DNA from: Virgibacillus_O sediminis
GTDB lineage: Bacteria > Bacillota > Bacilli > Bacillales > Amphibacillaceae
Reading direction: 5' to 3'
DNA: 64,000 nucleotides
NCBI RefSeq assembly: GCF_042643265.1
Contig: NZ_JBHRRZ010000008.1
Span: 67,147 to 131,146 of the forward strand
Of this stretch, positions 24,083 through 31,885 are shown in pieces (position 1 is the stretch's first letter; each line of letters starts with the position of its first letter). The notes beneath the pieces were generated by a model. It was given only the letters and a program-made list of their open reading frames with translations, did no database searches and was not told where the DNA came from. Made by a program: the position numbers and the translations under genes.

Positions 24083-24230
24083 CCACCCTATAGCCTGACG
24101 AGCTTTTTGGGGTAGTTACTTTACCAGGTAGTTACTTAAAATTGTGAGTCGCCCCTTTGGAGGGCTGTTACACTTAGGCCGTTTGGTGTTACCAGCACCA
24201 ACCGGTCTTTTTAGTTTTATGATTTTCTAC
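24070..24230 (-). ncRNA. Probable antisense antitoxin RNA
   Basis: On the minus strand a TATACT (-10; 24235-24240 on plus) is followed by about 155 bases ending in a perfect terminator: GTAACTACCC (24110-24119) pairs with GGGTGGTTAC (24079-24088, one G-U), then seven T (24072-24078). The RNA would overlap the 3' end and untranslated tail of the toxin mRNA. The toxin mRNA has its own terminator at 24178-24214. The promoter is weak by sequence, so the 5' end is approximate. Confidence 0.55.
24178..24216 (+). terminator. Terminator of the toxin mRNA
   Basis: GGCCGTTTGGTG pairs with CACCAACCGGTC around a seven-base loop, with TTTTTA after it. A single mismatch and a G-U pair occur. Confidence 0.65.
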
Positions 24231-24334
24231 TCTCAGTATACCTCATTTTTGAAGAAGTTAAAACCTTTTATTCTGATTATACAACATTGAAGCAAGCCTA
24301 AGCGACTGATGAGACAGCGCAACATATACAGAAT

Positions 24335-24498
24335 AAAGAAAAACAACTACCCATAGTAATGAGCTATTGAGTAGTTGCCAAAGTAAGAGGTGCGACATCC
24401 TATGAAGGAATTAGCACATGTAAGCATGGTGGTACAAGCCTACATCATCCAGCAGATATTATTACATACCCGTTCTTGGGAAAAGCAAAAACCTCTTT
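24335..24498 (-). ncRNA. Degenerate second antitoxin-like RNA
   Basis: A second minus-strand terminator closely resembles that of the antitoxin: CAACTAC...AATAG pairs with CTATGGGTAGTTG (24348-24380), followed by TTTTTCTTT. Upstream sequence (24385-24460) parallels the active locus at GCGAC and the following hairpin region. No toxin reading frame survives opposite it, so this is a remnant or an orphan antitoxin. Confidence 0.35.
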
Positions 24499-24723
24499 TT
24501 ATTTTTTGCCAAGGTTATGATCTAACAATGCTGCAATCTCTTTAACCCCTTGTATTTCTTTATCAGTAAGGCGCTGCTTAACATCCTCAATTATTTCTTG
24601 TTCCGTCATCTCCGACGTTCTCTCATCATTTTTTAAAATCGCTTCCCTTAACCGGTCTTCAAATTCTAACCATTCTTCCCACTCTAGTTGTGCACGGGAT
24701 CTAAAGGGAATGATGTCCGCCAT
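24499..24723 (-). CDS. Small acidic protein, paralogue 1
   Basis: 74 residues, Glu-rich and helical, starting MADIIPFRSRAQLEWEEWLEFED and containing MTEQEIIEDVKQRLTDKEI. It is a clear paralogue of the gene at 26604-26849, and the promoter regions are alike for about 100 bases. A TGTCGAA box and a promoter (TTGTAT, 17 bases, TATTAT) lie upstream. The ATG at 24723 is preferred to a GTG four codons earlier that overlaps the probable ribosome site. The family is not recognised. Confidence 0.65.
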   Translation of the reverse strand: MADIIPFRSRAQLEWEEWLEFEDRLREAILKNDERTSEMTEQEIIEDVKQRLTDKEIQGVKEIAALLDHNLGKK

Positions 24724-24779
24724 ACAATCACCCACTTCTTTAAGTATTATTTATTCCGTAAATCAATTTAGTTATATAA

Positions 24780-24818
24780 TAGGATAAAATAGGCAGGCAT
24801 ACAACATAATTCGACATA
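24780..24818 (-). promoter_or_regulatory. Promoter with Spo0A-like box, copy 1
   Basis: Reading leftwards, TGTCGAA (24810-24816 on plus as TTCGACA) is followed by five bases, a -35-like TTGTAT, a 17-base spacer and TATTAT. The heptamer is the core of the Spo0A box. The same arrangement occurs in the paralogue's promoter. Confidence 0.5.
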
Positions 24819-25077
24819 ATCTTCCAGAGCAAATTGGGTTTAAGAGGGCAAGGGGAAGGATATATTATTGTAGAAATGGTAAAGGATTGTCAAAGTACCT
24901 ATTTAGGAAGTGGAAGTTCTTAAAAGAATAGGGAAGGATTAAAAAGTACTCAAATAAGACGAGATTTTTCCGCCAACCCCTTCTGACTGAGAGACAGCAT
25001 GCCGGGGGAAGAGTAGTATGACGGATAATGTGATAGTATAGACCTTTATATCTTTATGGAGAGTGAGATGGTTGTAG

Positions 25078-25242
25078 ATGGAGGAAATCATCAAAGAATT
25101 GGATTATTATTTTAGAACTTTAGAGGCCAAAATGGTGAAGTTGGAAGCGGATCTGGATTATATGCAGTCAGAGTGTAACGAAGTTCTTTCCAGGAAAAGT
25201 TCCCACTCAAAAAAAGAACCTCTTCAAAGAAGGAGCGGGTAG
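25078..25242 (+). CDS. Small coiled-coil protein
   Basis: 54 residues, starting MEEIIKELDYYFRTLEAKMVKLEADL, probably a single long helix with a basic tail. A purine-rich stretch (GGAGAGTGAGATGG) serves as a poor ribosome site. A hairpin at 25260-25297 (AAGAGACT/AGTCTCTT) follows and could end both this and the opposing gene. Not recognised; small size keeps confidence low. Confidence 0.45.
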   Translation: MEEIIKELDYYFRTLEAKMVKLEADLDYMQSECNEVLSRKSSHSKKEPLQRRSG

Positions 25243-25304
25243 GGGGTCATCGAAGACAAAAAGAGACTGTTGGGTTTGGTAGACATCGATTAGTCTCTTC
25301 TGCA

Positions 25305-25529
25305 TTAGTCAATTTTTCGTTTCCTCAGATATCCGTCTGGCGATTCCTCGACAAGCTCTTTCCATTTTAACTTTTCCATACTTCTTTTAATGTTCCACCT
25401 TATGGTTTCATGACCACCAAGTTGATCGATGGTAACCGCCTTGGGATAATTTTTATCCAATTGCACCAGGATGCTGACTTCCATCAAGGTTAATTTATAG
25501 TGTTTAGCAGCCTCCAAATAGTTTGCCAT
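25305..25529 (-). CDS. Small winged-helix-like protein
   Basis: 74 residues. The order of segments (LTLMEVSILVQLDKNYPKAVTIDQL, then helix, then LKWKELVEESPDGYLRKRKID) suggests a compact winged helix of the MarR or phage-replication type without extra domains. It could be a local repressor. No ribosome site of unusual kind; it lies downstream of the AbrB-like gene on the same strand. Confidence 0.55.
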   Translation of the reverse strand: MANYLEAAKHYKLTLMEVSILVQLDKNYPKAVTIDQLGGHETIRWNIKRSMEKLKWKELVEESPDGYLRKRKID

Positions 25530-25611
25530 AAGCCCTCACTCGTTTAGTAGTTATTTTCTAGGTACATCATCGGCACCAGTGTTAAATATTATTCTATATA
25601 ATAGCAGTACC

Positions 25612-25956
25612 TTATCGTTTTTTTAACATTAATTTATCATTGTTTATTATGAAAAGGGAAAACTTATCTCCTTTCTTTAGGTTCAGAAACCTTTGGACTT
25701 CAGCAGGGATCCGTATACCTCCTCTGCTATCCATTACCATTGTGTTTTCTCCTGAATTATTCTGATGTATTTTTTGTATGAAGACTTCACTGGGTTTACT
25801 CCTAAAACTGATGGACACTTCCTCATGTGATTTTAAATCAAGTGTCTCCCTAATCCTCTTCGGAATAGTAATCGAGTATCGTGTGGTTAATCTGCAAGTG
25901 GACTCGGTTTCGATATGCTCTCCTTCTTGTTGTAGGACGGACTCATAGTGTTCCAT
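25612..25956 (-). CDS. Protein with two SpoVT/AbrB-type swapped-hairpin halves
   Basis: 114 residues with two related segments: TTRYSITIPKRIRETLDLKS near 25 and DSRGGIRIPAEVQRFLNLKK near 75, each ending in a hydrophobic strand. These are the beta-hairpin and IP-x-x-x-R signatures of SpoVT/AbrB DNA-binding domains. Tandem duplication in one chain is less usual than one domain per chain. A transition-state-type regulator or antitoxin role is possible; no toxin gene is adjacent. The ATG at 25956 follows AGGGGGTG. Confidence 0.7.
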   Translation of the reverse strand: MEHYESVLQQEGEHIETESTCRLTTRYSITIPKRIRETLDLKSHEEVSISFRSKPSEVFIQKIHQNNSGENTMVMDSRGGIRIPAEVQRFLNLKKGDKFSLFIINNDKLMLKKR

Positions 25957-26332
25957 GGAAATTGACACCCCCTAAACTGGTATTAACTTTATTTCCTTAA
26001 ATCTAAGTACCTCTACCCATTTTCGGTGGGGGATAAACTATATCTTGAATGTAGATAACTAACAATATCGCTATGAGTCTCGAGTCTCGATGTAGTCTAC
26101 CCAATTATAATTCCATTGACAACGAATGATATATGGGCAGGCAACGAGAGCTATGCCGTATCCAGAAAAAGAATGGGGAGGTGACTTCCGATGAATGGAG
26201 AGAACTCTACCTTGGAATCTCGGGATTGGGAGACGAGTGGAATACAATAACTTACACCCCTTTTGGGGAACTTGAAATCAAGAAAAAAAAGGAAATTCCA
26301 AAAATAATTTCCAGGCCAAAGAAGCAGTTTAT

Positions 26333-26560
26333 TTATTTAACAAAGAATAATCCTTTACCGACAAACTGACGATACCCCCAGATACTAACAATGGTGTGAG
26401 AAATGCCTAAGAGTAAAAATACCGTTGCGATCTCTTTATTGTCGGTGTTGGTGAGGGCAAATAAGGAATACCCCACCACCAGTCCTGCAATAACACTATT
26501 GAGTGACCAAAACAATCGTTTTAAAATACAAATTGACCCCCAATTAACATGCATACGAAA
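26333..26560 (-). pseudogene. Possible small membrane protein with damaged start
   Basis: A minus-strand frame encodes two hydrophobic segments (AGLVVGYSLFALTNTDNKEI, then a second helix) and ends KGLFFVK. A GGGGGT ribosome-like site is followed not by ATG but by ATT, in the same spacing as in the AbrB-like gene. In-frame ATGs further upstream lack a ribosome site. Either a non-standard start is used or the start codon has been lost. A plus-strand frame at 26133-26369 overlaps it and looks spurious. Confidence 0.35.
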
Positions 26561-26603
26561 ATGCATAAGCACAGATGACAGAACAAGCTACTCCGCCAAT
26601 TGC

Positions 26604-26849
26604 TCACGTACCAACGATATTTGCCAAGCCGGTAATCTCTTTAATATCTTTTATTTCTTCTTCAGTAAGACGCTGCTTAACATCCTCAATTATTTCTTGT
26701 TCCGTCATTTCTGTAGGTTCCTTATTCAAAACCGCTTCTCTTAAGTAATAGTCTTCAAATTCTAACCATTCTTCCCACTCGGCCTGAGCTTGCTTCTTGC
26801 GTTCCTGTTCTAACTGAGCACGGGATTTAAAGGGAATGATATCTGCCAT
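26604..26849 (-). CDS. Small acidic protein, paralogue 2
   Basis: 81 residues, paralogue of the gene at 24499-24723: MADIIPFKSRAQLE and MTEQEIIEDVKQRLTEEEI are nearly identical. It has a seven-residue insert (ERKKQAQ) and a diverged tail. The upstream 100 bases are also alike, including the TGTCGAA box and promoter. The two copies flank the AbrB-like and winged-helix genes, so the block arose by duplication of gene plus promoter. Function unknown; growth-phase control by Spo0A is inferred. Confidence 0.65.
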   Translation of the reverse strand: MADIIPFKSRAQLEQERKKQAQAEWEEWLEFEDYYLREAVLNKEPTEMTEQEIIEDVKQRLTEEEIKDIKEITGLANIVGT

Positions 26850-26899
26850 ACAATCACCCACTTCTTTGAATTATTTATTCCGCAAAATAATTTAGTTAT

Positions 26900-26942
26900 A
26901 TATTAGAAAAGAATAGGAAGAAATACAACATAATTCGACATC
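26900..26942 (-). promoter_or_regulatory. Promoter with Spo0A-like box, copy 2
   Basis: TGTCGAA (26934-26940 on plus as TTCGACA), five bases, TTGTAT, 17-base spacer, TAATAT, all leftwards. Spacing is identical to copy 1 although bases in between differ. Confidence 0.5.
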
Positions 26943-27034
26943 AATTTTGAAGTTAAATTAATTTAATAGGATTAAGAATAGGATATTATTATACAGGGAA
27001 GATTCCAGCCTCTTCCCTCATCCACGGAGGATGT

Positions 27035-27139
27035 ATGAAGTTGAATTTAGGAACTGCGTGGTTATTAGGTAAATCTTTCCCCATGAGCAAGAAAACAATT
27101 TATAATGCAGGTATTAATTCACGGAGAGCGACCTCATAA
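27035..27139 (+). CDS. Possible 34-residue peptide
   Basis: ATG at 27035 follows GGAGG with a five-base gap and opens a short frame starting MKLNLGTAWLLGKSF and ending in a basic stretch (SRRATS). It may be a genuine small peptide or the 5' stub of a lost gene. Unrecognised. Confidence 0.3.
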   Translation: MKLNLGTAWLLGKSFPMSKKTIYNAGINSRRATS

Positions 27140-27221
27140 TTGCCCTTTTTTTCATATGCACGAATGATGGAAGTTAAAGGCCCCTCGTCCTGTTGAACGA
27201 GAGGCCTTTAACTTTGTCACT

Positions 27222-27430
27222 TTAATCTTCAATTTTTAACACGCGGTCTTCCTCTCTGCCATAGCCGTCTATTTCTAAACGGTCCTTATAAACTTGGACA
27301 ATGGAATATGAGTTACTATCTTCGGTTTTCACCATTCCTTGTAGAGTAACATAGTGAACGTCGTTTTTGAGAGCATAGTTCCCAGCATGATTATGTCCGT
27401 TGACATAGGCCACTACATTTCCTGCTGATT
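27222..27430 (-). pseudogene. 3' fragment of a metallophosphoesterase gene
   Basis: The translated fragment contains the final metal motif NGHNHAGNYA and the conserved tail VHYVTLQGMVKTEDSNSY ending GYGREEDRVL, as in calcineurin-like phosphoesterases. The upstream two thirds of the enzyme, with the other metal-binding motifs, are absent, so only the C-terminal part of the gene survives. The T-rich sequence upstream on the minus strand looks unrelated. Confidence 0.7.
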
Positions 27431-27540
27431 CTATAGTTGCAGTTATTGGTAATATCATGATTTTCACTGTTGGTGAAATAGTAGTTGCTATGAAAAATAT
27501 AGGCCCATATAATATTCCGAAAATATTTATTAGGTACTTT

Positions 27541-27568
27541 TATTCCTTTTTTATAAAAAAAGGAATAA
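27541..27568. terminator. AT-rich perfect hairpin
   Basis: TATTCCTTTTTT pairs with AAAAAAGGAATA around a loop of about three bases. It stands isolated upstream of the 41-residue gene and could terminate either strand. Confidence 0.45.
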
Positions 27569-27713
27569 AAGTTATTGAAATAATAAAAAATTAGTGTTAA
27601 TTTAAATAGTAAGAAATCAAACAATATTTAGTCTTAGTAAAATATTCCCTATTCATAAATAGATAAAGGGAAATTGAATTAATCCTAGGACTAGTAAAAA
27701 AAGGAGGATTGTT

Positions 27714-27839
27714 ATGAAAAAATACTGGACTGCGATGTTCATGATAGGATTAGTTTTATTCTTTGTATCGCGTAGTTTAGAGGACTCTAAAGAATCATCC
27801 GAAGAAGAGCTTTTGGATAAACTTTTAGCGAATGCGTAA
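27714..27839 (+). CDS. Small membrane protein
   Basis: 41 residues: MKKYWTAMFMIGLVLFFVS forms one transmembrane segment, followed by an acidic tail (EDSKESSEEELLDKLL). A textbook AAGGAGG lies seven bases before the ATG. Unrecognised. A CcpA-like site begins directly after its stop. Confidence 0.6.
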   Translation: MKKYWTAMFMIGLVLFFVSRSLEDSKESSEEELLDKLLANA

Positions 27840-28163
27840 CATCGTTTGAAAACGTTTTCGAATGATTCCCTGTAAGAGAATTAAATTCGGTTATTTAGAA
27901 AGGTCTCTTAAATTTAATAAACACCATATAAGGGAACGACCTAGACTTTCAGATTGTTGATTGGAAATCCATTCGTTAAACCGAGTAGTTTTAAAAGAAT
28001 ATTTGCAACAGGTAGTATGATTTTTTTAGTAATAAATTTTTTTAGTAATAACGGAATAAATATATTTTATTTTAAAAAAATGGTTTACTTTAAACCAAAA
28101 AGCTGTTAATCTTACTCATAAGATTTAGATTTTTGAAAAAATAAAATAAAGAGGTGGCATGTC
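27840..28163. promoter_or_regulatory. Control region of the proline operon
   Basis: The stretch contains a cre-like CcpA site TGAAAACGTTTTCG (27847-27860, central 12-base palindrome) and a second palindrome TGGTTTA-CTT-TAAACCA (28081-28097) about 65 bases before the TTG start. A related palindrome occurs at 42211-42227. The second may be an operator for a local regulator. No certain promoter was identified. Confidence 0.5.
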
Positions 28164-29228
28164 TTGTTAAAAGAGACTGAGAGAAGTGTCCAAAGTAAGA
28201 AGGTAGGCTTTACTTATCTTTCCCAGGAAGAGTGTATTAAAGCGGGCGGTCTTGAAATGGAAGGAACTCTAGAGGCAATAGAAAAGTCATTTACTTTACA
28301 TGCTGAAAATGATGTAGTTCAACCGTCCAAACCTGTTATAAGGTGGGGAGGGCCGGAGACAGAAGAAACTAGAGGAAGGATAATGACGATGCCTTCCTAT
28401 CTGGGTGGGGATATTGATATTGCAGGAATGAAATGGATTCCAAGTATGCCAGAAAACCCAAAAAAGTTAGGGCAGCCTAGAGCATCAGCTATTATCATTC
28501 TTTCTGATCCTCATAACGGATTCCCACTTGCTATTATGGATGGAACAATTGTTAGTGCAATGAGAACCGGAGCGGCGACGGGGGTCGCTGCTAAGTATCT
28601 AGCTAATCCATCTTCCAATAGTATTGGAATTATTGGGGCTGGTGTTCAAAGCCAAACGCAATTAAAAGCATTGACAGAGACATTTAAGGATCAAATTGAA
28701 ACAATCAAAGTATATGATCTAAATAAGGAAAAGGCTTACGCGTTTGCGAAATCAATGACTGCTGAACTTAATGTAAGCGTGTTCAGTGCAAAAAACGCCG
28801 AAGAAGCTATAAGGGATTCAGATATAGTCGTAACAGCAACAATGTCATCTTACCCATATGTGAAAGGTGAATGGTTAAAAGAAGGAGCATTTCATTCTGA
28901 AATTTCTTTCTGGGATACCGCTCCAAAAGAAGTAGTACATTACGACAAAGTAGTAGTGGATGATTTTGAACATGTAAAACACCATGGAGTAGATGTGAGC
29001 TACCGAGCAGTTCAAGAAGGATATTTGAAAGAAGAGGAGATAATAAATTTAGGAGATATAATTATTGGAAAGACCGAAGGGAGAAGAGATTTAAAGCAAA
29101 GAATTTTGTTTAACCCTATTGGAATGTCCATTCATGATATATCAGAAGCATATAGAGTTTATAAAAGTGCTAAAGAAAATGGGATAGGCAACGATATGAC
29201 ATTATGGGATCACCCATATTGGATATAG
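28164..29228 (+). CDS. Ornithine cyclodeaminase/mu-crystallin family reductase (copy 1)
   Basis: 354 residues. The family layout is clear: PSYLGGDIDIAGMKWIPSMPENPKK, then AIMDGTIVSAMRTGAATGVAAKYLA and the NAD(P) motif GIIGAGVQSQTQL. In imino-acid catabolic clusters members of this family reduce delta-1-pyrroline-2-carboxylate to L-proline or act as other ketimine reductases, rather than cyclising ornithine. The position before proline dehydrogenase favours that. The start is TTG at 28164 with AGAGGTGG upstream, an uncommon start. The family is broad, so substrate is inferred from neighbours. Confidence 0.8.
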   Translation: MLKETERSVQSKKVGFTYLSQEECIKAGGLEMEGTLEAIEKSFTLHAENDVVQPSKPVIRWGGPETEETRGRIMTMPSYLGGDIDIAGMKWIPSMPENPKKLGQPRASAIIILSDPHNGFPLAIMDGTIVSAMRTGAATGVAAKYLANPSSNSIGIIGAGVQSQTQLKALTETFKDQIETIKVYDLNKEKAYAFAKSMTAELNVSVFSAKNAEEAIRDSDIVVTATMSSYPYVKGEWLKEGAFHSEISFWDTAPKEVVHYDKVVVDDFEHVKHHGVDVSYRAVQEGYLKEEEIINLGDIIIGKTEGRRDLKQRILFNPIGMSIHDISEAYRVYKSAKENGIGNDMTLWDHPYWI

Positions 29229-29252
29229 AAAATATTTAGAAGGGAGTGAGAA

Positions 29253-30173
29253 ATGGTGTCAAAGGTACTAACAAACACTTTCAGTTCATTATCGAGAAAT
29301 CAGATTGCGAACAAACTGGCGAAGAAGTATGGTTTAAAGTTTGGTGCTTCTAGATTTGTTGCGGGAGATAATATTTCTGATGCAGTAAAGCATGTAAGAG
29401 CTCTAAATAATAATGGAATGGCAGCTATGTTGAATTATTTGGGTGAATTTGTGACATCTGAAGAAGAAGCAGATCTAGCGACGGAAAATTGTATACGTAC
29501 ATTAGATGCTATTAATAAATATGGACTTGATTGTAATTTAACCGTGAAACCAACATCTTTAGGTTTAGATCTTGACAAGGAAGTTACACTTACTAACTTG
29601 AAAAAAATATTAGATGTGGCAAAAGAGTATGATAATTTTGTTAGGGTCGAAATGGAAGATTACAGTCACTGCCAAGTCACATTAGAAATCTTTAAAGAAC
29701 TGAAAGCTGAATACGATAACGTTGGCACTGTATTGCAAGCGTATTTATATAGGACAGAAAAGGATATCGATGATCTAAATAGGTACAATGCTAATTTACG
29801 TCTAGTAAAGGGTGCTTATAATGAGCCGCCAAATATCGCATTTCCAAATAAGGCAGAGGTAGATGAGAGTTATGAAGCAATAATAAAAACTCATTTACTC
29901 AATGGTAATTATGCGGGAGTTGCTTCTCATGATCCGAAAATTATCAGAGAGGTAATTAAATTCACGAAAGAAAACAATATTTCAAAGGGTCAATTTGAAT
30001 TCCAAATGCTTTATGGAATCAGGCCAGAATTACAAAGGAAGTTAGCTGAAAACGGCTATAAGATGAGGGTTTATGTACCATATGGAATAGATTGGTTTGG
30101 TTATTTTATGCGGAGGTTAGCAGAAAGGCCAGAGAACGTATCCTTTGTATTAAAAAACACTATTAAAAAATAA
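29253..30173 (+). CDS. Proline dehydrogenase
   Basis: 306 residues, the monofunctional length. Features of the FAD beta/alpha barrel: RFVAGD near the N-terminus, VKPTSLGLDL, VRVEMEDYSHCQVTLEI, VLQAYLYRTEKDI, RLVKGAYNEP and the ending YGIDWFGYFMRRLAERPENV. It oxidises L-proline to P5C, passing electrons to quinone at the membrane. AAGGGAGTGAG precedes the ATG; 24 bases separate it from the reductase gene and 16 from P5C dehydrogenase, so the three form an operon. Confidence 0.92.
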   Translation: MVSKVLTNTFSSLSRNQIANKLAKKYGLKFGASRFVAGDNISDAVKHVRALNNNGMAAMLNYLGEFVTSEEEADLATENCIRTLDAINKYGLDCNLTVKPTSLGLDLDKEVTLTNLKKILDVAKEYDNFVRVEMEDYSHCQVTLEIFKELKAEYDNVGTVLQAYLYRTEKDIDDLNRYNANLRLVKGAYNEPPNIAFPNKAEVDESYEAIIKTHLLNGNYAGVASHDPKIIREVIKFTKENNISKGQFEFQMLYGIRPELQRKLAENGYKMRVYVPYGIDWFGYFMRRLAERPENVSFVLKNTIKK

Positions 30174-30189
30174 CAGGAGGAGATTCATT

Positions 30190-31755
30190 ATGAAAACAAT
30201 TGAAAGAACATTCGAAACTTTTGTAAATGAACCGAATACAGACTTTGAAAAAGGAAGTGAAGTGAAGGCACTGCAGAGGGCGATTGCTAAAATTAAAAAA
30301 GACTTGCCACAGCAGTATCCACTGGTTATTGGCGGAGAAAGAATTTATACGGACGAAAAGATTCATTCTATTAACCCCGCAAAAAAAGACAAGGTAGTAG
30401 GTTATGCTAGTAAGGCAAATAAAGACCATGCAGAAAAGGCATTACAAGTAGCAACGGAAACGTTTAAGTCCTGGAAACAAACCACTGCTGAAGAACGAGC
30501 AGAGTATTTATTTAAAGCAGCAGATATTATGAGAGAACGTCGTCATGAATTCAGTGCTACTCTAATCCTAGAAGCTGGAAAAAATTATGAAGAAGCAGAC
30601 GCTGAGGTATCTGAAGCGATTGATTTCTTAGAATTCTACGGAAGATCCGCGATAAAACTTGAAAGTGATAATCATGATGTGAAAAGCATAGAAGGAGAAA
30701 GAAACAGACTTAAATATGTTCCATTAGGTGTAGGGTTTATTATCCCACCTTGGAACTTCCCTCTAGCAATTTGCATTGGACTAACGGCTTCTGCGGTTGT
30801 TACTGGTAATACAACTTTATTAAAACCAGCTTCACTAACACCGGGTATTGCATATAAGTTTTTTGAAATCATTGAAGAAGCTGGTCTTCCAGATGGAGTT
30901 ATTAATTTTGTTACTGGGGATTCGTCGGAGATTGGTGATTATCTTACAGGTCATCCAAAAACAAGATTCGTTAGTTTCACAGGATCTAAAGATGTTGGAC
31001 TCCACATCAATGAGATTGTAGGAAGAACTGCAGAAGGGCAAATCTGGATTAAACGTTTAAATGCTGAAATGGGTGGAAAAGACGGTATCGTAATTGATGA
31101 GACTGCAGATTTAGAAGCTGCGGCACAAGCTATTATTGATTCCGGGTTTACCTTCCAAGGGCAGAAGTGTTCTGCAGGTTCACGAGTAGTGGTGGTAGAA
31201 AGCGTTTATGATGAATTGATTGAAAAAGTAGTGGATCGGGCAAAACAAATTACAGTTGGTAATGGTGAAGAAAATAATTTTGTAGGCCCAGTTATTGATC
31301 AAAAAGCATACAATAAAATCTTGGAGTATATTGAGATTGGTAAAAAAGAAGCGAAACTCGTATTAGGCGGCAATACGGGTGATGATGAAGGGTATTATAT
31401 TGAACCAACCATCTTTATAGATGCAGAAAAAGATGATGTCATCATGCAAGAAGAAATTTTCGGACCGGTAATTGCCATAGCAAAAGCAAAAGACTGGGAA
31501 GAAGCCATTGATATTTATAATAGCACAGATTACGGTCTCACTGGTGGATTCTTCTCTTCCGAGCAATCAAGGATTGATCAAGCAGTAAATAAAATGCATT
31601 GTGGAAATTTATATATTAACAGAAATATTACTGGCGCACTAGTTGGAGTTCATCCATTCGGTGGATTTAACTTATCTGGTACGGACTCCAAAGCGGGTAG
31701 CTATGATTATTTGAAACTATTTAGCCAAGGTAAACTCTATACACAAAAGCTATAA
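30190..31755 (+). CDS. L-glutamate gamma-semialdehyde (P5C) dehydrogenase
   Basis: 521 residues, usual for the RocA/PutC type. The aldehyde dehydrogenase core includes PPWNFPLAICIGLTASAVVTGNT, SFTGSKDVGLHI, the general base in LNAEMGGKD and the catalytic cysteine in FQGQKCSAGSRVVV, and EEIFGPVIAI. It converts P5C to glutamate with NAD, the step after proline dehydrogenase encoded just before it. AGGAGG precedes the ATG. Confidence 0.93.
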   Translation: MKTIERTFETFVNEPNTDFEKGSEVKALQRAIAKIKKDLPQQYPLVIGGERIYTDEKIHSINPAKKDKVVGYASKANKDHAEKALQVATETFKSWKQTTAEERAEYLFKAADIMRERRHEFSATLILEAGKNYEEADAEVSEAIDFLEFYGRSAIKLESDNHDVKSIEGERNRLKYVPLGVGFIIPPWNFPLAICIGLTASAVVTGNTTLLKPASLTPGIAYKFFEIIEEAGLPDGVINFVTGDSSEIGDYLTGHPKTRFVSFTGSKDVGLHINEIVGRTAEGQIWIKRLNAEMGGKDGIVIDETADLEAAAQAIIDSGFTFQGQKCSAGSRVVVVESVYDELIEKVVDRAKQITVGNGEENNFVGPVIDQKAYNKILEYIEIGKKEAKLVLGGNTGDDEGYYIEPTIFIDAEKDDVIMQEEIFGPVIAIAKAKDWEEAIDIYNSTDYGLTGGFFSSEQSRIDQAVNKMHCGNLYINRNITGALVGVHPFGGFNLSGTDSKAGSYDYLKLFSQGKLYTQKL

Positions 31756-31765
31756 TATAAGTTTT

Positions 31766-31800
31766 GAATCTCCCTAGATATAACTTAGGGAGATTCTCCT
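31766..31800 (+). terminator. Terminator after P5C dehydrogenase
   Basis: GAATCTCCCTA (31766-31776) pairs perfectly with TAGGGAGATTC (31786-31796); a short T-rich stretch follows. Confidence 0.65.
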
Positions 31801-31885
31801 TTAATTCTTTAAAAGCATATTCTCCACTATGAATAATTGAAAAAGATTTTAATCTAACAACAGCATAATTAGGGAGTGAGTGGTA

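Noticed and set aside
26133..26369. Plus-strand frame of 78 codons starting MGRQREL
   Set aside because: No ribosome site, low-complexity Lys-rich end, and it overlaps a more protein-like minus-strand frame.
28164..29228. True ornithine cyclodeaminase
   Set aside because: The family is broad and no ornithine or arginine genes are nearby; a ketimine reductase role fits the proline context better.
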